From the NCBI RefSeq assembly GCF_004364645.1, contig NZ_SOAW01000001.1, positions 2,294,001-2,358,000 on the forward strand: a DNA stretch of 64,000 bases, in the 5' to 3' direction. The stretch's first letter is position 1, and every line of letters begins with the position of its first letter. The DNA is from Naumannella halotolerans (lineage in GTDB: Bacteria; Actinomycetota; Actinomycetes; Propionibacteriales; Propionibacteriaceae). Under the pieces are notes generated by a model. The model made no database searches and was not told the origin of the DNA. It saw only the letters and a list, made by a program, of their open reading frames with translations. Position numbers and translations under genes: made by a program. Shown in pieces: positions 53,969 to 63,934 of this stretch.

Positions 53969-56617
53969 GTGCTCCCGCAGGATCCGCCACCGTGGCCGTT
54001 GCGTACCCTGCAGCAGCGAACGCTCGAGGCAGTCGATGCAACCGATCGGGAACGGATCTGGGTGGTCCTGCCGCCGGGCGCGGGAAAGACCCTGGTGGGC
54101 TTGTCGACCGCCCAGAGGTGGCAACGCCGAACGGTCGTCCTGTGCCCCAACCTGGCCATTCAGCAGCAGTGGCTCGACACCTGGCAGCAGATGGTGGGGC
54201 CCGGCCATGGCAGCACGGATCGCCGCTTGGACGCCGAGTTGACCGTACTCACCTACCAGAGCCTGGCGGTCTTCGACGACGAGGACGGAGCCGGGCCCGA
54301 ACCGAGGAGCCACATCGATCGGCTGCACCCCCGCGGAGCGGAGTTGCTGGCCGCCCTGCAGCAGGCCGGTCCGCTCACCCTGGTCCTCGACGAATGCCAC
54401 CACCTGTTGCAGGCCTGGGGCCAGTTGTTGGACGAGATCCTGCAGACACTTCCCGAGGCCCGGGTACTCGGGCTGACGGCCACCCCACCACAATCGCTGA
54501 CCACCACCGAGGCCACCCTGCTCGACCGCCTGTTCGGGCGGCCGCTGTACACGGCCTCGATCCCGGCGGCGGTACGACTGGGGGAACTCTCCCCCTTCGC
54601 CGAACTCGCGTGGTTGACCCCGCCGACGGACCGGGAGTCGGACTACCTGCACCGGACCAGCAGCCGATTCACCGAGTTGATCAATGGCCTGGCCGACCCG
54701 GCCCGGGGCACGACACCGCTGTTCACCTGGCTGGACCTGCGGCTGTCACCCGAGCCCCACCGGGAGCTGCAAACCGCCGGCTTCGACCATCTGCGGCACA
54801 GCGATCCCGAACTCGCCGATGCATTGCTGCGGTTGGCCCACTGCGGATTCGTCCAGCACCCCGACGGCATCGTTCCCGCCGAGCGTCACCGCGCCGATCC
54901 CACCGGTGAGGACTGGGCGATCGTCTGGGGCGACTGGGTGGCGCACTGTCTGTCCCGCTCCGGTGACGCCGATGATGCGTTGTTGATCAGTCAGCTCCGC
55001 AGGACCCTTCCGGCAGTCGGACTGCAACTGGTGGGTAGGACGGTCCGGCGTACCCAGAGCCCGGTCGACCGGGTGCTCGCACGGAGCGCGGCGAAGGCAG
55101 CTGCGGCGGTGGAGATCGCCGCCACGGAGCATCGGATACGCGGCGAATCCCTTCGAGGCCTGGTCTTGTGCGACTTCGTGAGTGCCGGCGCCACGCTGCC
55201 CGCAGACCTCGACCGGGTGATGGACCAGCAAGCCGGCTCGGCAGTGGCGGTCATCCGGGCCATGACCGCGGATGCAGCGACCTCCCCCTTGGCACCGATC
55301 ATGATCACCGGGGAAATGCTGTTGACCGGCCGCGCCACCGCACAGGCCCTGATCGACCGCCTGCGGCGACTGGGATTGCGGATCGAGGCGACCGACACCG
55401 AGGCGACCACACCACTGTTCACGATCACCGGCTGGGATTCACCGGCCGACCGGTTGCGTTCGGTGACCGACTTCCTCACCGCAGGTGGCACCCGACTGCT
55501 GATCGGAACCCGCGCGTTGCTGGGCGAGGGTTGGGACGCACCCGCGGTCAACTGCGTGATCGACCTGACCACGGCCACCACGGCAACCGCCGTCGTCCAA
55601 TCGCGTGGACGCGCACTACGACTCGATCCCGCCGACCCGCAGAAGGTCGCCACCACCTGGAGTGTGGTCTGCATCGCCGAGGATCATCCGCTGGGACAGT
55701 CCGACTGGAATCGTTTCGTTCGCAAACACCGTGGGTACTGGGGTGTCGATCCGGCCGGGATGATCATGAACGGGGTCGCTCATCTGGACCCGGGATTCAC
55801 CGAGCAGGCCGCACCGCCGTCGCCGACCTGGCCGGCGACCAATGAGCGTTCGGTGAGCACCGCGGCTGACCATGATCGGATCCGCGAGCGCTGGCAGGTC
55901 GGCACACCCTTCACCGACCGGGAGGTCCCCACCCTGCTGGTACGCCCGCAGGCCACCGCCCGACGCACAGCAGCACCTGCCGCCATCGAGCAGGCACCGG
56001 TGCCGCAGGCGGTCTGGTCGACCCTCGGACCGGTACTGTCCGGCGGATCGCGGTTGCGCTGGCTCTCCTCGTCCCGGTCCGCCGAGCTGCACCGCCCGGT
56101 CACGGTGTTCGGTCTCGCCTGTGCGCTGGCCGACGCACTGGCCACGATCGGCCGGCTGCCGGCGGGCTCCGAAGGAGTGGAGGCGACACCCGAACCCGAC
56201 GGTTCGCTGCTGGTCCGATGGCGATCACCGGACCACCGTGGAGCCGGCGGTCACTCGACTTCGGAATCGCCGGTGGGTGACCCGCAGGCTGTGTTCATCG
56301 AAGCCTTGGATGAACTGCTCGGCCCGATCACCGCCACCCGTTGGCTGGTCACCCGGTTCCTGGCCGAACCGGCGACCGGTGACCGCTGGCGCGCGCTGTG
56401 GGGCACGCTGCGACCCTCGACGGCGGTCCATCACGCCGTACCCAGGGTCTTTCGGGGCAGTCGGCAACGTGTTGCGTTCGGCCTCGCCTGGGCTCGCTGG
56501 GTGGCCGTGTCCGAGCTGCTGGACACGCGTACCGCCGAAGGCGCAGCGATCCTGGACCAGGTATGGGGAACCTCGCCACTGGACCTGACCACGGCGTTTC
56601 GCCTCTCCTGGGAGTGA
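53969..56617 (+). CDS. SF2 DEAD/DEAH-box-type helicase
   Basis: 882-residue superfamily 2 helicase. Motif I is VVLPPGAGKTLVGLS (about 32-46), motif II is DECHH (141-145), motif III is LGLTATPPQ (167-175), and the second RecA domain ends in motif VI QSRGRALRLD (about 543-552). The DECH-type motif II recalls XPB and restriction-enzyme-like helicases. About 160 residues are inserted between the two RecA domains, and a 320-residue C-terminal region has no recognised domain. The long frame is open upstream of 53969 to 53177, over the divergent SDR, but without homology; GTG 53969 is chosen. Cellular role unknown; related proteins appear common in actinobacteria. Confidence 0.83.
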   Translation: MLPQDPPPWPLRTLQQRTLEAVDATDRERIWVVLPPGAGKTLVGLSTAQRWQRRTVVLCPNLAIQQQWLDTWQQMVGPGHGSTDRRLDAELTVLTYQSLAVFDDEDGAGPEPRSHIDRLHPRGAELLAALQQAGPLTLVLDECHHLLQAWGQLLDEILQTLPEARVLGLTATPPQSLTTTEATLLDRLFGRPLYTASIPAAVRLGELSPFAELAWLTPPTDRESDYLHRTSSRFTELINGLADPARGTTPLFTWLDLRLSPEPHRELQTAGFDHLRHSDPELADALLRLAHCGFVQHPDGIVPAERHRADPTGEDWAIVWGDWVAHCLSRSGDADDALLISQLRRTLPAVGLQLVGRTVRRTQSPVDRVLARSAAKAAAAVEIAATEHRIRGESLRGLVLCDFVSAGATLPADLDRVMDQQAGSAVAVIRAMTADAATSPLAPIMITGEMLLTGRATAQALIDRLRRLGLRIEATDTEATTPLFTITGWDSPADRLRSVTDFLTAGGTRLLIGTRALLGEGWDAPAVNCVIDLTTATTATAVVQSRGRALRLDPADPQKVATTWSVVCIAEDHPLGQSDWNRFVRKHRGYWGVDPAGMIMNGVAHLDPGFTEQAAPPSPTWPATNERSVSTAADHDRIRERWQVGTPFTDREVPTLLVRPQATARRTAAPAAIEQAPVPQAVWSTLGPVLSGGSRLRWLSSSRSAELHRPVTVFGLACALADALATIGRLPAGSEGVEATPEPDGSLLVRWRSPDHRGAGGHSTSESPVGDPQAVFIEALDELLGPITATRWLVTRFLAEPATGDRWRALWGTLRPSTAVHHAVPRVFRGSRQRVAFGLAWARWVAVSELLDTRTAEGAAILDQVWGTSPLDLTTAFRLSWE

Positions 56618-56674
56618 CCGGGTGCAAGTGACCGGGCCAGCACAGACGACCGGCACAGAGGACCGGCACAGACG

Positions 56675-56715
56675 ACGACGCCCGGGCGGTGATCACACCA
56701 CCCGGGCGCCGTCGT
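56675..56715. terminator. Hairpin after fba and the helicase gene
   Basis: ACGACG...CCCGGGCGGTG pairs with CACCACCCGGG...CGTCGT with one wobble and a small bulge. It lies between the convergent helicase and fba stop codons. Confidence 0.65.
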
Positions 56716-56745
56716 GACCGGGGCCGGCCGGCCCCGCGGCTCAGG

Positions 56746-57771
<1,026 letters not shown>

Positions 57772-57838
57772 CAGGGTGACCTTTCACTCCGCAACGTTGA
57801 CCCCACCAGTCTTGCAGGTCGCCGAACCGAGGGTGAAG

Positions 57839-58375
57839 TCAGTCCTCGATCGCCGAGAGATCCACTCCGTGCCGGCCGCGGGAGAAGATCCTGACCGACG
57901 ATTCCAGCCCGGCGGGCAGCACACCCAGCCCCTCGACCGGGTACTCGTCGCGGCCCAGCTCGTGCTCGACCACCAACAAGGGTCCGTGCAGCAGACCGCC
58001 CGGACGGGTGACGATGGCCTGCACCTGGTCCCAGTCGGCGTGGCCCTGGCTGGTGGAGATGCCCCGATGATCGAGTTGCAGGGCAGCACCCTGCCCGACC
58101 TCGGACAATTCCTGATGCGCCCGGACGGCCCGAAGGATCCCGTAGGCGAGAATCCCCGCCCCGGTGAGCACCGAAATGCTGAAGAAGACCACCAGGAAGG
58201 GCAGCGCGGCGCCACCGGTGGAGGCCGAATTCCAGGCGGCGATCACCACCAGCAGCACCAAGGTGATGGTGAGCGAGATCGCCGGCCAGATCAGAGCCCG
58301 CAGGGCGGCCTCGCGGCGCGCCGTGAGCGGCGCCGGATCCCAGGGGACCACCATCTCCTGCAGTCGGGTCAGCAT
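57839..58375 (-). CDS. Membrane protein with a PH-like C-terminal domain
   Basis: 178-residue protein with two transmembrane helices (about 30-48 and 58-82) followed by a soluble domain. The latter (QLDHRGISTSQGHADWDQVQ, ESSVRIFSRG) has the pattern of bacterial PH-like domains, in which a WDQV-type strand is common. I do not recognise a specific family. It is in the same direction as the GntR gene, 27 nt after it, and may be cotranscribed, without indicating a function. Confidence 0.72.
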   Translation of the reverse strand: MLTRLQEMVVPWDPAPLTARREAALRALIWPAISLTITLVLLVVIAAWNSASTGGAALPFLVVFFSISVLTGAGILAYGILRAVRAHQELSEVGQGAALQLDHRGISTSQGHADWDQVQAIVTRPGGLLHGPLLVVEHELGRDEYPVEGLGVLPAGLESSVRIFSRGRHGVDLSAIED

Positions 58376-58402
58376 GTGCCAATCCTGCCACGCACGGTCC
58401 GC

Positions 58403-59182
58403 TCATCCCTCCCGGGCGCCGTGCGGGGTGACGGCCATGTGGATCCGGTACCGATCGCCGCGGTACCAACTGGTGGCGTACTCGATCGCCCGCTCCCCGG
58501 ACCAGGTCACCCGGTCCTGGACCAGCAGCGGAGCTCGCTTGGGCACCCCGAGGATCCGGGCGTGGTTGGAATCGGCAGCCCCGGCGTGGACGGTCTGCTC
58601 ACCGGAGGTGGCGATCACGGCATAGTCGCTGGCGAAGATGTCGTAGAGCGATCCCAGATCCTTGTCCAACAGGTCGGGGAAGTAGGCACAGGGGTAGTAC
58701 CCGAGTTCGTGTGCCATCGGGGTGCCGTCGGCGGTACGCAGTCGCTCCACCCGTACCACCGGGTCACCGGTGGCGATCCGCAACGCGTGGGCGACCTGCG
58801 GGGGTGCCGCCATCTTTCCCGCGTCCAGCACGCGGGTCCCGGGTTCCAGACCGCGGGCACGCATCTCCCGGGAGAACGAGGTGAGGTGCAGCCTGGAGTC
58901 GACCCGGGGGCCGGTGACATAGGTGCCCTTGCCGTGCACCCGCTCCAGCCTGCCCTCGGCGACCAGGTCGGAGATGGCCTGGCGTACCGTCACCCGGCTG
59001 ACGCCGAGTTCACGGACCAGGTTGCGCTCGGACTGGATCGCCTCACCGGCGCTGAGCTGTCCGTCGATCAGCTCGGCCAGCATCAGTTTCACCTGGCTGC
59101 GCTTGGTGGTGGGTCGGGCTGGGGTACCCGAGGAAACCACTGGGTCCACTCCGGGTGGGTGTTCCACCAGCGGATCGGGCAT
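58403..59182 (-). CDS. GntR family regulator with UTRA domain (HutC/DasR-like)
   Basis: 259-residue regulator: a winged helix (about 30-95; MLAELIDGQLSAGEAIQSER, then LGVSRVTVRQAISDLVAEGRL and HGKGTYVTGP) and a UTRA effector domain (about 110-245; LHLTSFSREMRARGLEPGTR, ERLRTADGTPMAHELGYYP, SLYDIFASDYAV). The HutC subfamily senses small molecules such as sugar phosphates. The ATG at 59182 is preceded by AAGGGA at 8 nt; a GTG at 59200 is in frame but less supported. No sugar operon lies next to it, so the targets are elsewhere, besides probable autoregulation. Confidence 0.9.
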   Translation of the reverse strand: MPDPLVEHPPGVDPVVSSGTPARPTTKRSQVKLMLAELIDGQLSAGEAIQSERNLVRELGVSRVTVRQAISDLVAEGRLERVHGKGTYVTGPRVDSRLHLTSFSREMRARGLEPGTRVLDAGKMAAPPQVAHALRIATGDPVVRVERLRTADGTPMAHELGYYPCAYFPDLLDKDLGSLYDIFASDYAVIATSGEQTVHAGAADSNHARILGVPKRAPLLVQDRVTWSGERAIEYATSWYRGDRYRIHMAVTPHGAREG

Positions 59183-59212
59183 CGGCGGTCCCTTCTGCAC
59201 AGGTCCCCGATT

Positions 59213-59232
59213 GAGACCAGTAGATACCAGTA
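59213..59232 (-). promoter_or_regulatory. Candidate GntR/UTRA operator
   Basis: Read on the minus strand, ACTGGT occurs twice in tandem with a 10-bp period (TACTGGTATCTACTGGTCTC). ACTGGTCT is a half-site of the DasR-type consensus, here as direct rather than inverted repeats, 31-50 bp upstream of the regulator's own start. Confidence 0.55.
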
Positions 59233-59281
59233 TGCCGTAGCCGACGGCGGACTGCCATGCTCGATCCGTGGGCGGTATGGT

Positions 59282-59923
59282 TCACCGCCCGGCCCAGCGC
59301 AGGGCCCAGTGATACATCGCGATCGCCGCCGCGGCACCGGCGTTGATCGACCGGGTGGAACCGTATTGGCTGATCGCGACCAACCGGCTGCAGGCCTGCA
59401 CCATCTCCTCGGTCAGCCCCGGCCCCTCGGAGCCGAAGACCAGGCAGCAGCGGCGGGGAAGTTCGACGCCTTCCAGGGCGACGGATCCGGGCAGGTTGTC
59501 CACCCCGACCAGGGTGCAGCCCTCGGCGGCCAGCCGGCCGACCAGCGAATCGACACTGTCGTGGTGCACCACCTGCAGGTAGCGGTCGGTGACCATCGCA
59601 CCCCGGCGGTTCCAGCGCCGACGACCGACGATGTGCACCGCGGAGACGTTGAACGCGTTGGCGGTACGCACGATCGAACCGATGTTGAAATCGTGCTCCC
59701 AGTTCTGGATCGCGATCTGCAGGGGGTGACGGTGACGATCCAGTTCGGCGATGATCGCCTCCATCCGCCAGTACCGGAACTCGTCGACGACATTGCGCCG
59801 GTCCCCGGCCGCCAGCAGTTCGGGGTCGAACTGTTCGCCGGTCGGCCACGGCGACGGGTGAGGGCCGACCCCCACCACCACCTCGGGGCCGAGAGAGGGA
59901 TCGTTGGGGTCCACAGGGTTCAC
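59282..59923 (-). CDS. TrmH/SpoU family RNA 2'-O-methyltransferase
   Basis: 213-residue SPOUT methyltransferase. Conserved segments are AIQNWEHDFNIGSIVRTANA (motif 1 with Asn and Arg), LVFGSEGPGLTEEM (motif 2) and ISQYGSTRSINAGAAAAIAM (motif 3, with Ser and Asn). It probably methylates a tRNA or rRNA ribose using SAM; the target is not deducible. Motif 3 has QYGSTRSIN where IPM.G..SLN is usual. The N-terminal 70 residues form an extra region. GTG 59923 is the start, 7 nt behind TATCGT. Confidence 0.9.
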   Translation of the reverse strand: MNPVDPNDPSLGPEVVVGVGPHPSPWPTGEQFDPELLAAGDRRNVVDEFRYWRMEAIIAELDRHRHPLQIAIQNWEHDFNIGSIVRTANAFNVSAVHIVGRRRWNRRGAMVTDRYLQVVHHDSVDSLVGRLAAEGCTLVGVDNLPGSVALEGVELPRRCCLVFGSEGPGLTEEMVQACSRLVAISQYGSTRSINAGAAAAIAMYHWALRWAGR

Positions 59924-59930
59924 CGCGCCG

Positions 59931-59936
59931 ACGATA
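59931..59936 (-). promoter_or_regulatory. -10 box TATCGT for the TrmH-family gene
   Basis: TATCGT followed by 7 nt and the GTG at 59923, in the 50-bp gap after the beta-propeller stop codon. Confidence 0.4.
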
Positions 59937-59973
59937 GCTTCTCGCGTCTGCAGGCCCGCCCGAGACGGACGAA

Positions 59974-61272
59974 TCAGGCCGGCCGAAGCCCACCGACCAG
60001 GGTCGAACCACCGGCGGTACGGTCCAGCACGATTGCCAGCCCGGACTCCGAGGTACCCCAGGGCAGGGCCGTGTCCGGTGGCAGCGGGCCGACCCGGCGC
60101 CCATCCCAGGCGGCGTCACCACCGGGCGTCGCCCCGTACATCACCGCCGAGGTCACCGCCGAGATCGACGACCAGCCCGGCTCCACTGCGGTGTTCCCGG
60201 TACGCAGATCGGCCAGGACCGGTCCGGCGCTGGCCAGCGTCCGGTCTGCCGACACGCTCAGGTAGACCATCTCTCGCAGTCGCTGTTGGCTGATCTCGGT
60301 GTCGGCCAGCAGTTCCCCGGACTCGGCATCGTGCAGACTGACCACCCGCTCGGAGTCGTCCTCGGCCGCGTTCCACCAGACCACCACGACACCCCGGGCC
60401 GAATAGGACGGATGCGGCTCGCCGTCCGCGCCGTCGGGACGTTCGGGTCCGACCTCCCGCCGTCCGTCGGCGATGCTGTTCAGCGACCAGGGCCCCTCCC
60501 ACGGTCCGGCCACCACGGTCTGCCCGGTGGCGGCCATCGGCACCTCGTCACCGATCTCGACACTCTGCAGATCGAGGTCACCGTCCACCACCCAGACACC
60601 GGTCTCCGCGGTCACCATCAACGACCCGCCGGTGAGGGTGACCGTGGCTCCCCGGGGAAGCATCCGATCGGTCAGCCGGCCGCTCTGCTCCCCCTCCACG
60701 TCGTCGAGCCGGACCAGGTACAGCTTCCCCTGGTCCTGGTCGTGGATCCCGGCCACCAGTCGGCCGTCGACCTCGGCCAGCAGCGGCCGGGCCATCGGGG
60801 AGATGGCGTTGGGCACCGAGGCCCAGACCAGTTGTCCGCTGTCGGCATTCAGCACCACCAGCGCACCGTTGGAGTTGATGGTGGCCACCCGATTGTCGGC
60901 CACGGCCAGGTCACTGGTCGGCGAGATCTCCTGGTACCACTCGAACGTCGTCTGCCAGCCGGGTGGTGCGGGTCGGGAGAGGTCGGTGATCGGCGGCGCG
61001 GACGGCGCGGTCTCGGGTTGCAGGAGGGACCGGACGGCGAAGTTCGCGGTCAGCCCGACGGCGACCACCATCACGAAGACCGCGATCGGCACCAGGGCCG
61101 AACGGACCACGCCCGGCCCGCGGCGACCGTTGGCTGCGGAGTCGGCCGTACCCGTACCGGCGTCGGTGGCGGTGCCGGAACCATTGGTGACACCGACGAC
61201 CCGGGGGCGCTCGCGTGGCTCACCCCCGGGATCGCCCTCGGTGCCCGGACCGTTCGTACTGGCGTGGACCAT
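59974..61272 (-). CDS. Membrane-anchored PQQ-like beta-propeller protein, second copy
   Basis: 432-residue protein with a Gly/Thr-rich cytoplasmic N-terminus (about 1-55), one transmembrane helix (about 60-82) and an extracytoplasmic propeller-like domain: LAVADNRVATINSNGALVVL and NADSGQLVWASVP, VWVVDGDLDLQSVEIGDEV, VVSLHDAESGELLADTEIS, AIVLDRTAGGSTLVGG. There is no catalytic motif. It has the layout of the protein at 29228 but only weak sequence likeness. Its ATG directly follows the stop of the Pro/Glu-rich membrane protein gene, so the two are cotranscribed. Confidence 0.78.
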   Translation of the reverse strand: MVHASTNGPGTEGDPGGEPRERPRVVGVTNGSGTATDAGTGTADSAANGRRGPGVVRSALVPIAVFVMVVAVGLTANFAVRSLLQPETAPSAPPITDLSRPAPPGWQTTFEWYQEISPTSDLAVADNRVATINSNGALVVLNADSGQLVWASVPNAISPMARPLLAEVDGRLVAGIHDQDQGKLYLVRLDDVEGEQSGRLTDRMLPRGATVTLTGGSLMVTAETGVWVVDGDLDLQSVEIGDEVPMAATGQTVVAGPWEGPWSLNSIADGRREVGPERPDGADGEPHPSYSARGVVVVWWNAAEDDSERVVSLHDAESGELLADTEISQQRLREMVYLSVSADRTLASAGPVLADLRTGNTAVEPGWSSISAVTSAVMYGATPGGDAAWDGRRVGPLPPDTALPWGTSESGLAIVLDRTAGGSTLVGGLRPA

Positions 61273-61274
61273 GA

Positions 61275-62489
61275 CTAACCGGTCCCGCCCGGTCGTGTGG
61301 TCGGCCGCAGGGTGGGAGTGCTGGGCGTCGGGGGCGTGGGTGTGATCGACGGTGACGAGGTCCCCGCAGTCGAGGGGATGGCCTCGGCGGTCGAGGCCGC
61401 CGTGGCGCTCGTCGTCGGCGAGGTCTGCGAACCCTGCGGCGCCTCGGAGTTCTGCAGATCCTCCGGGCTCTGGCCTTCGGCCCCTTCCTGCTCAGAGCCT
61501 TCCTGCCCAGAGCCTTCCTGCCCAGACCCCTGCTGCCCAGAACTCTCGCCCTCGGGCGTCTCGGGCTGCGGGAACCGCTGGACGTGGATCACCCCATTGG
61601 CGATCCGGGTGCCGGTGATCTGCATCGGTTCGCGCTCGTCGGGTTCGGGAATGCGCTCGACACCGAACTCCGCGGCCGGAACACTGCCGACGATCTCGCC
61701 ATCGGATTCCTGGGTCACGTTCGGGGTGTCCTGCAGTTCACCACCGACCACCACCAGTTCCTGGACCGCGGTACGCGGCAGCGCCAGGTCGTCCACCCGG
61801 TAGGTGTAGACGAACCCGTACAGACCGTCCTGGTCGGTCCGCATCGTCCAGTCCACTCCGGCGGTGGTCACCGATGCGCCGTAGTCCAGCGTCTCCTCGG
61901 CACCGGGCTCGGGCTCCCCGTCGTCGGTCGGACTCGGTGACGGGCTGCTGGTCGGCTCCTGCGTCGGCTCCGGTCCCCCACTGGGCTCCGGCTCGGTCGG
62001 CTCGGGTTCGGAACCGTCGGTGGGATCGGCGTCGGGCGGTGTGGTGCCGTCGTCGTCCGGCGCCGAACTCGGCTCCGGGGACTCCGCATCCGAATCCTCG
62101 GAGTCCTCGGACTCCGGCCTGGGCGAGGAACTGCCGGGACTCTGCGCGGGATTGTTTCCCGGAGCGCGGTCGCCGTCCGTGCCACCGGCATCACCGCTGG
62201 GGTTGTTGCCGCTGCCCTGCCCATCGCTGCCGGGGTCGAGCGGCGGATCGGTCTGCTCGGACGGCCGCTGCGGATCGGGATCCTCGGAACCCTCGTCCTC
62301 CCCGCCGGGGTCGACACCGCCGGCGGGCGGGTCCGGGTTCAGCACGGTCCGGTCCGAGGAAGGGGCGATGCCGGTCTCCGACGGGGGCTGGCTCAGCACC
62401 ACGGCCAGCACCGCCGCCACCACCAGGCCGACGGCCGCGGCGAGCAGGATCACCAGGGGTCGACGACGCCGATCCTGCTGCTCGGACAT
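61275..62489 (-). CDS. Pro/Glu/Ser-rich membrane-anchored protein, unknown
   Basis: 404-residue protein with a basic N-terminus, one transmembrane helix (about 12-33) and a long low-complexity extracytoplasmic stretch (about 40-205) of Asp, Glu, Pro, Ser. A small folded segment lies around 205-310 (DYGASVTTAGVDWTMRTDQD, FVYTYRVDDLALPRTAVQEL, IANGVIHVQRFPQPETPEG), followed by SGQEG tandem repeats and a Thr/Pro tail. No family is recognised. Cotranscription with the adjacent beta-propeller protein suggests they act together outside the membrane. Confidence 0.7.
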   Translation of the reverse strand: MSEQQDRRRRPLVILLAAAVGLVVAAVLAVVLSQPPSETGIAPSSDRTVLNPDPPAGGVDPGGEDEGSEDPDPQRPSEQTDPPLDPGSDGQGSGNNPSGDAGGTDGDRAPGNNPAQSPGSSSPRPESEDSEDSDAESPEPSSAPDDDGTTPPDADPTDGSEPEPTEPEPSGGPEPTQEPTSSPSPSPTDDGEPEPGAEETLDYGASVTTAGVDWTMRTDQDGLYGFVYTYRVDDLALPRTAVQELVVVGGELQDTPNVTQESDGEIVGSVPAAEFGVERIPEPDEREPMQITGTRIANGVIHVQRFPQPETPEGESSGQQGSGQEGSGQEGSEQEGAEGQSPEDLQNSEAPQGSQTSPTTSATAASTAEAIPSTAGTSSPSITPTPPTPSTPTLRPTTRPGGTG

Positions 62490-62589
62490 CGATCCCTCTC
62501 AGTTGCCGGACACCGCCTGTGCCGGACCGCAGCGGGCAGGCACATTCGGGCATGCTACCGATTTCACCGACGCGTGGGGAGCCACCTGC

Positions 62590-63306
62590 TCAGCGAGGCT
62601 GTTCCGGCCACTGCTGCTGCTGCGGTTGATGCTGCGGGTCGGTCTGCTGCTGCGGCCACTGCTGGCCCTGCTGCTGGGAACCGATCTGCGGCTGCTGACC
62701 GCCCCGATCGGCGATCTCACCGAAGTTGACGCTGGGCGTCTGACGTACCGAAGGATCGGTCACCTCGAAGTAGGTGGCGCGCTGGAAGCCCAAGGGCCCG
62801 GCGACGAGGTTGCCGGGGAAGCTCTCCTGCTTGGTGTTGTACTCGCGGACATTGGCGTTGTAGTAGCGCCGGCCAGCGGCGATCCGGTCCTCGGTCTCGG
62901 CCAACTGCTTCTGCAGCTCCAGGAAGTTCCCGTTGCTCTGCAACTGGGGGTACGCCTCCACGCTGACCAGCAGATTGCGCACGGCGCCGCTCAGTTGCTC
63001 CTCGGCCTGGGCCCGCTGCGGGCTCGGGGTGTCGTGGCCCTGCCCCTGCGCCAAGGAGGCGGCCTGGTTGCGCAGCTGGGTGACCTGCTCCAGCGTATTG
63101 CGCTCATGGGCGGCCGAGGCGCGCACGGTCTCCACCAGATTGGGGATCAGCTCGTACCGCCGGTTGAGTTCCACATCCACCTGCCGCCACGACTCCTGGA
63201 CCAGGTTCCGCAGCCGGACCAGCCCGTTGTAGAGGCCGATGCCGGCGCCGGCGACGACCAGCACCAGGAGGACGAGAATGATGATGATGACGAGCGCGGC
63301 GGTCAT
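62590..63306 (-). CDS. LemA family protein
   Basis: 238-residue LemA protein: N-terminal transmembrane helix (about 2-25) followed by YNGLVRLRNLVQESWRQVDV and ELNRRYELIPNLVETVRASA, AEEQLSGAVRNLLVSVEAYP and LQSNGNFLELQKQLAETEDR, AGRRYYNANVREYNTKQESFPGN in split form, the LemA consensus. After the core, a Gln/Pro-rich tail (about 195-238) is extra. LemA proteins are membrane proteins of unknown function. GGAGT lies 4 nt before ATG 63306, which decides the start. There is no htpX-like gene nearby in the window. Confidence 0.9.
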   Translation of the reverse strand: MTAALVIIIILVLLVLVVAGAGIGLYNGLVRLRNLVQESWRQVDVELNRRYELIPNLVETVRASAAHERNTLEQVTQLRNQAASLAQGQGHDTPSPQRAQAEEQLSGAVRNLLVSVEAYPQLQSNGNFLELQKQLAETEDRIAAGRRYYNANVREYNTKQESFPGNLVAGPLGFQRATYFEVTDPSVRQTPSVNFGEIADRGGQQPQIGSQQQGQQWPQQQTDPQHQPQQQQWPEQPR

Positions 63307-63358
63307 GGTGACTCCTGTGTTCGTGTGCAGCCCAGTTGTCCTGGGCGGTCGAGCCGGG

Positions 63359-63934
63359 TCAGTCCAGCCCGAGATCGGCTGCGCTGACAGCGTAGCGGTA
63401 CTCGATGCCGGCATCGGCGAAAGCCTCCGCCGCCCCGGTGCCACGGTCGACGATGCAGGCCACCGCCACCACCTCGGCACCGGCCTCGCGGACGGCGGCC
63501 ACGGCAGTCAGGGCCGACTGACCGGTGGTCGAGGTGTCCTCCACCACCAGCACCTTGCGCCCGCTGATCTCGGTGCCCTCGATCCGCCTGCGCATCCCGT
63601 GCGACTTCTGCTCCTTGCGGACCACGAAGGTGTCCAGCCGGTCGCCGGCGGCGGCCGCGGCGTGCAGCATCGACGCCGCCACCGGGTCGGCGCCCAGGGT
63701 GAGCCCGCCGGCAGCATGGAAGTCGAGGTCGGAGACCAGTTCGCGCATCACCCGGCCGACGATCGGCGCTGCCGCCCCGTCGAGGGTCACCCGGCGCATG
63801 TCGACGTAGTAGTCGGCCTCACGTCCCGAGGAGAGTGTGACCCGGCCGTGGACCACCCCGAGGTCCTTGATCTGTTCGATCAGCTGCTGCCGGTCGGCGG
63901 ACCGATCGGGCCCAGCCGGCTGTTCGACGCTCAC
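63359..63934 (-). CDS. pyrE: Orotate phosphoribosyltransferase
   Basis: 191-residue OPRT of pyrimidine synthesis: orotate plus PRPP gives OMP. LSSGREADYYVDMRRVTLDG, GGLTLGADPVAASMLHAAA, TFVVRKEQKSHGMRRRIEG and the PRPP loop VLVVEDTSTTGQSALTAVAA identify it. The GTG start overlaps the stop of the next gene upstream by 4 nt (GTGA), so they are cotranscribed. Confidence 0.96.
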   Translation of the reverse strand: MSVEQPAGPDRSADRQQLIEQIKDLGVVHGRVTLSSGREADYYVDMRRVTLDGAAAPIVGRVMRELVSDLDFHAAGGLTLGADPVAASMLHAAAAAGDRLDTFVVRKEQKSHGMRRRIEGTEISGRKVLVVEDTSTTGQSALTAVAAVREAGAEVVAVACIVDRGTGAAEAFADAGIEYRYAVSAADLGLD

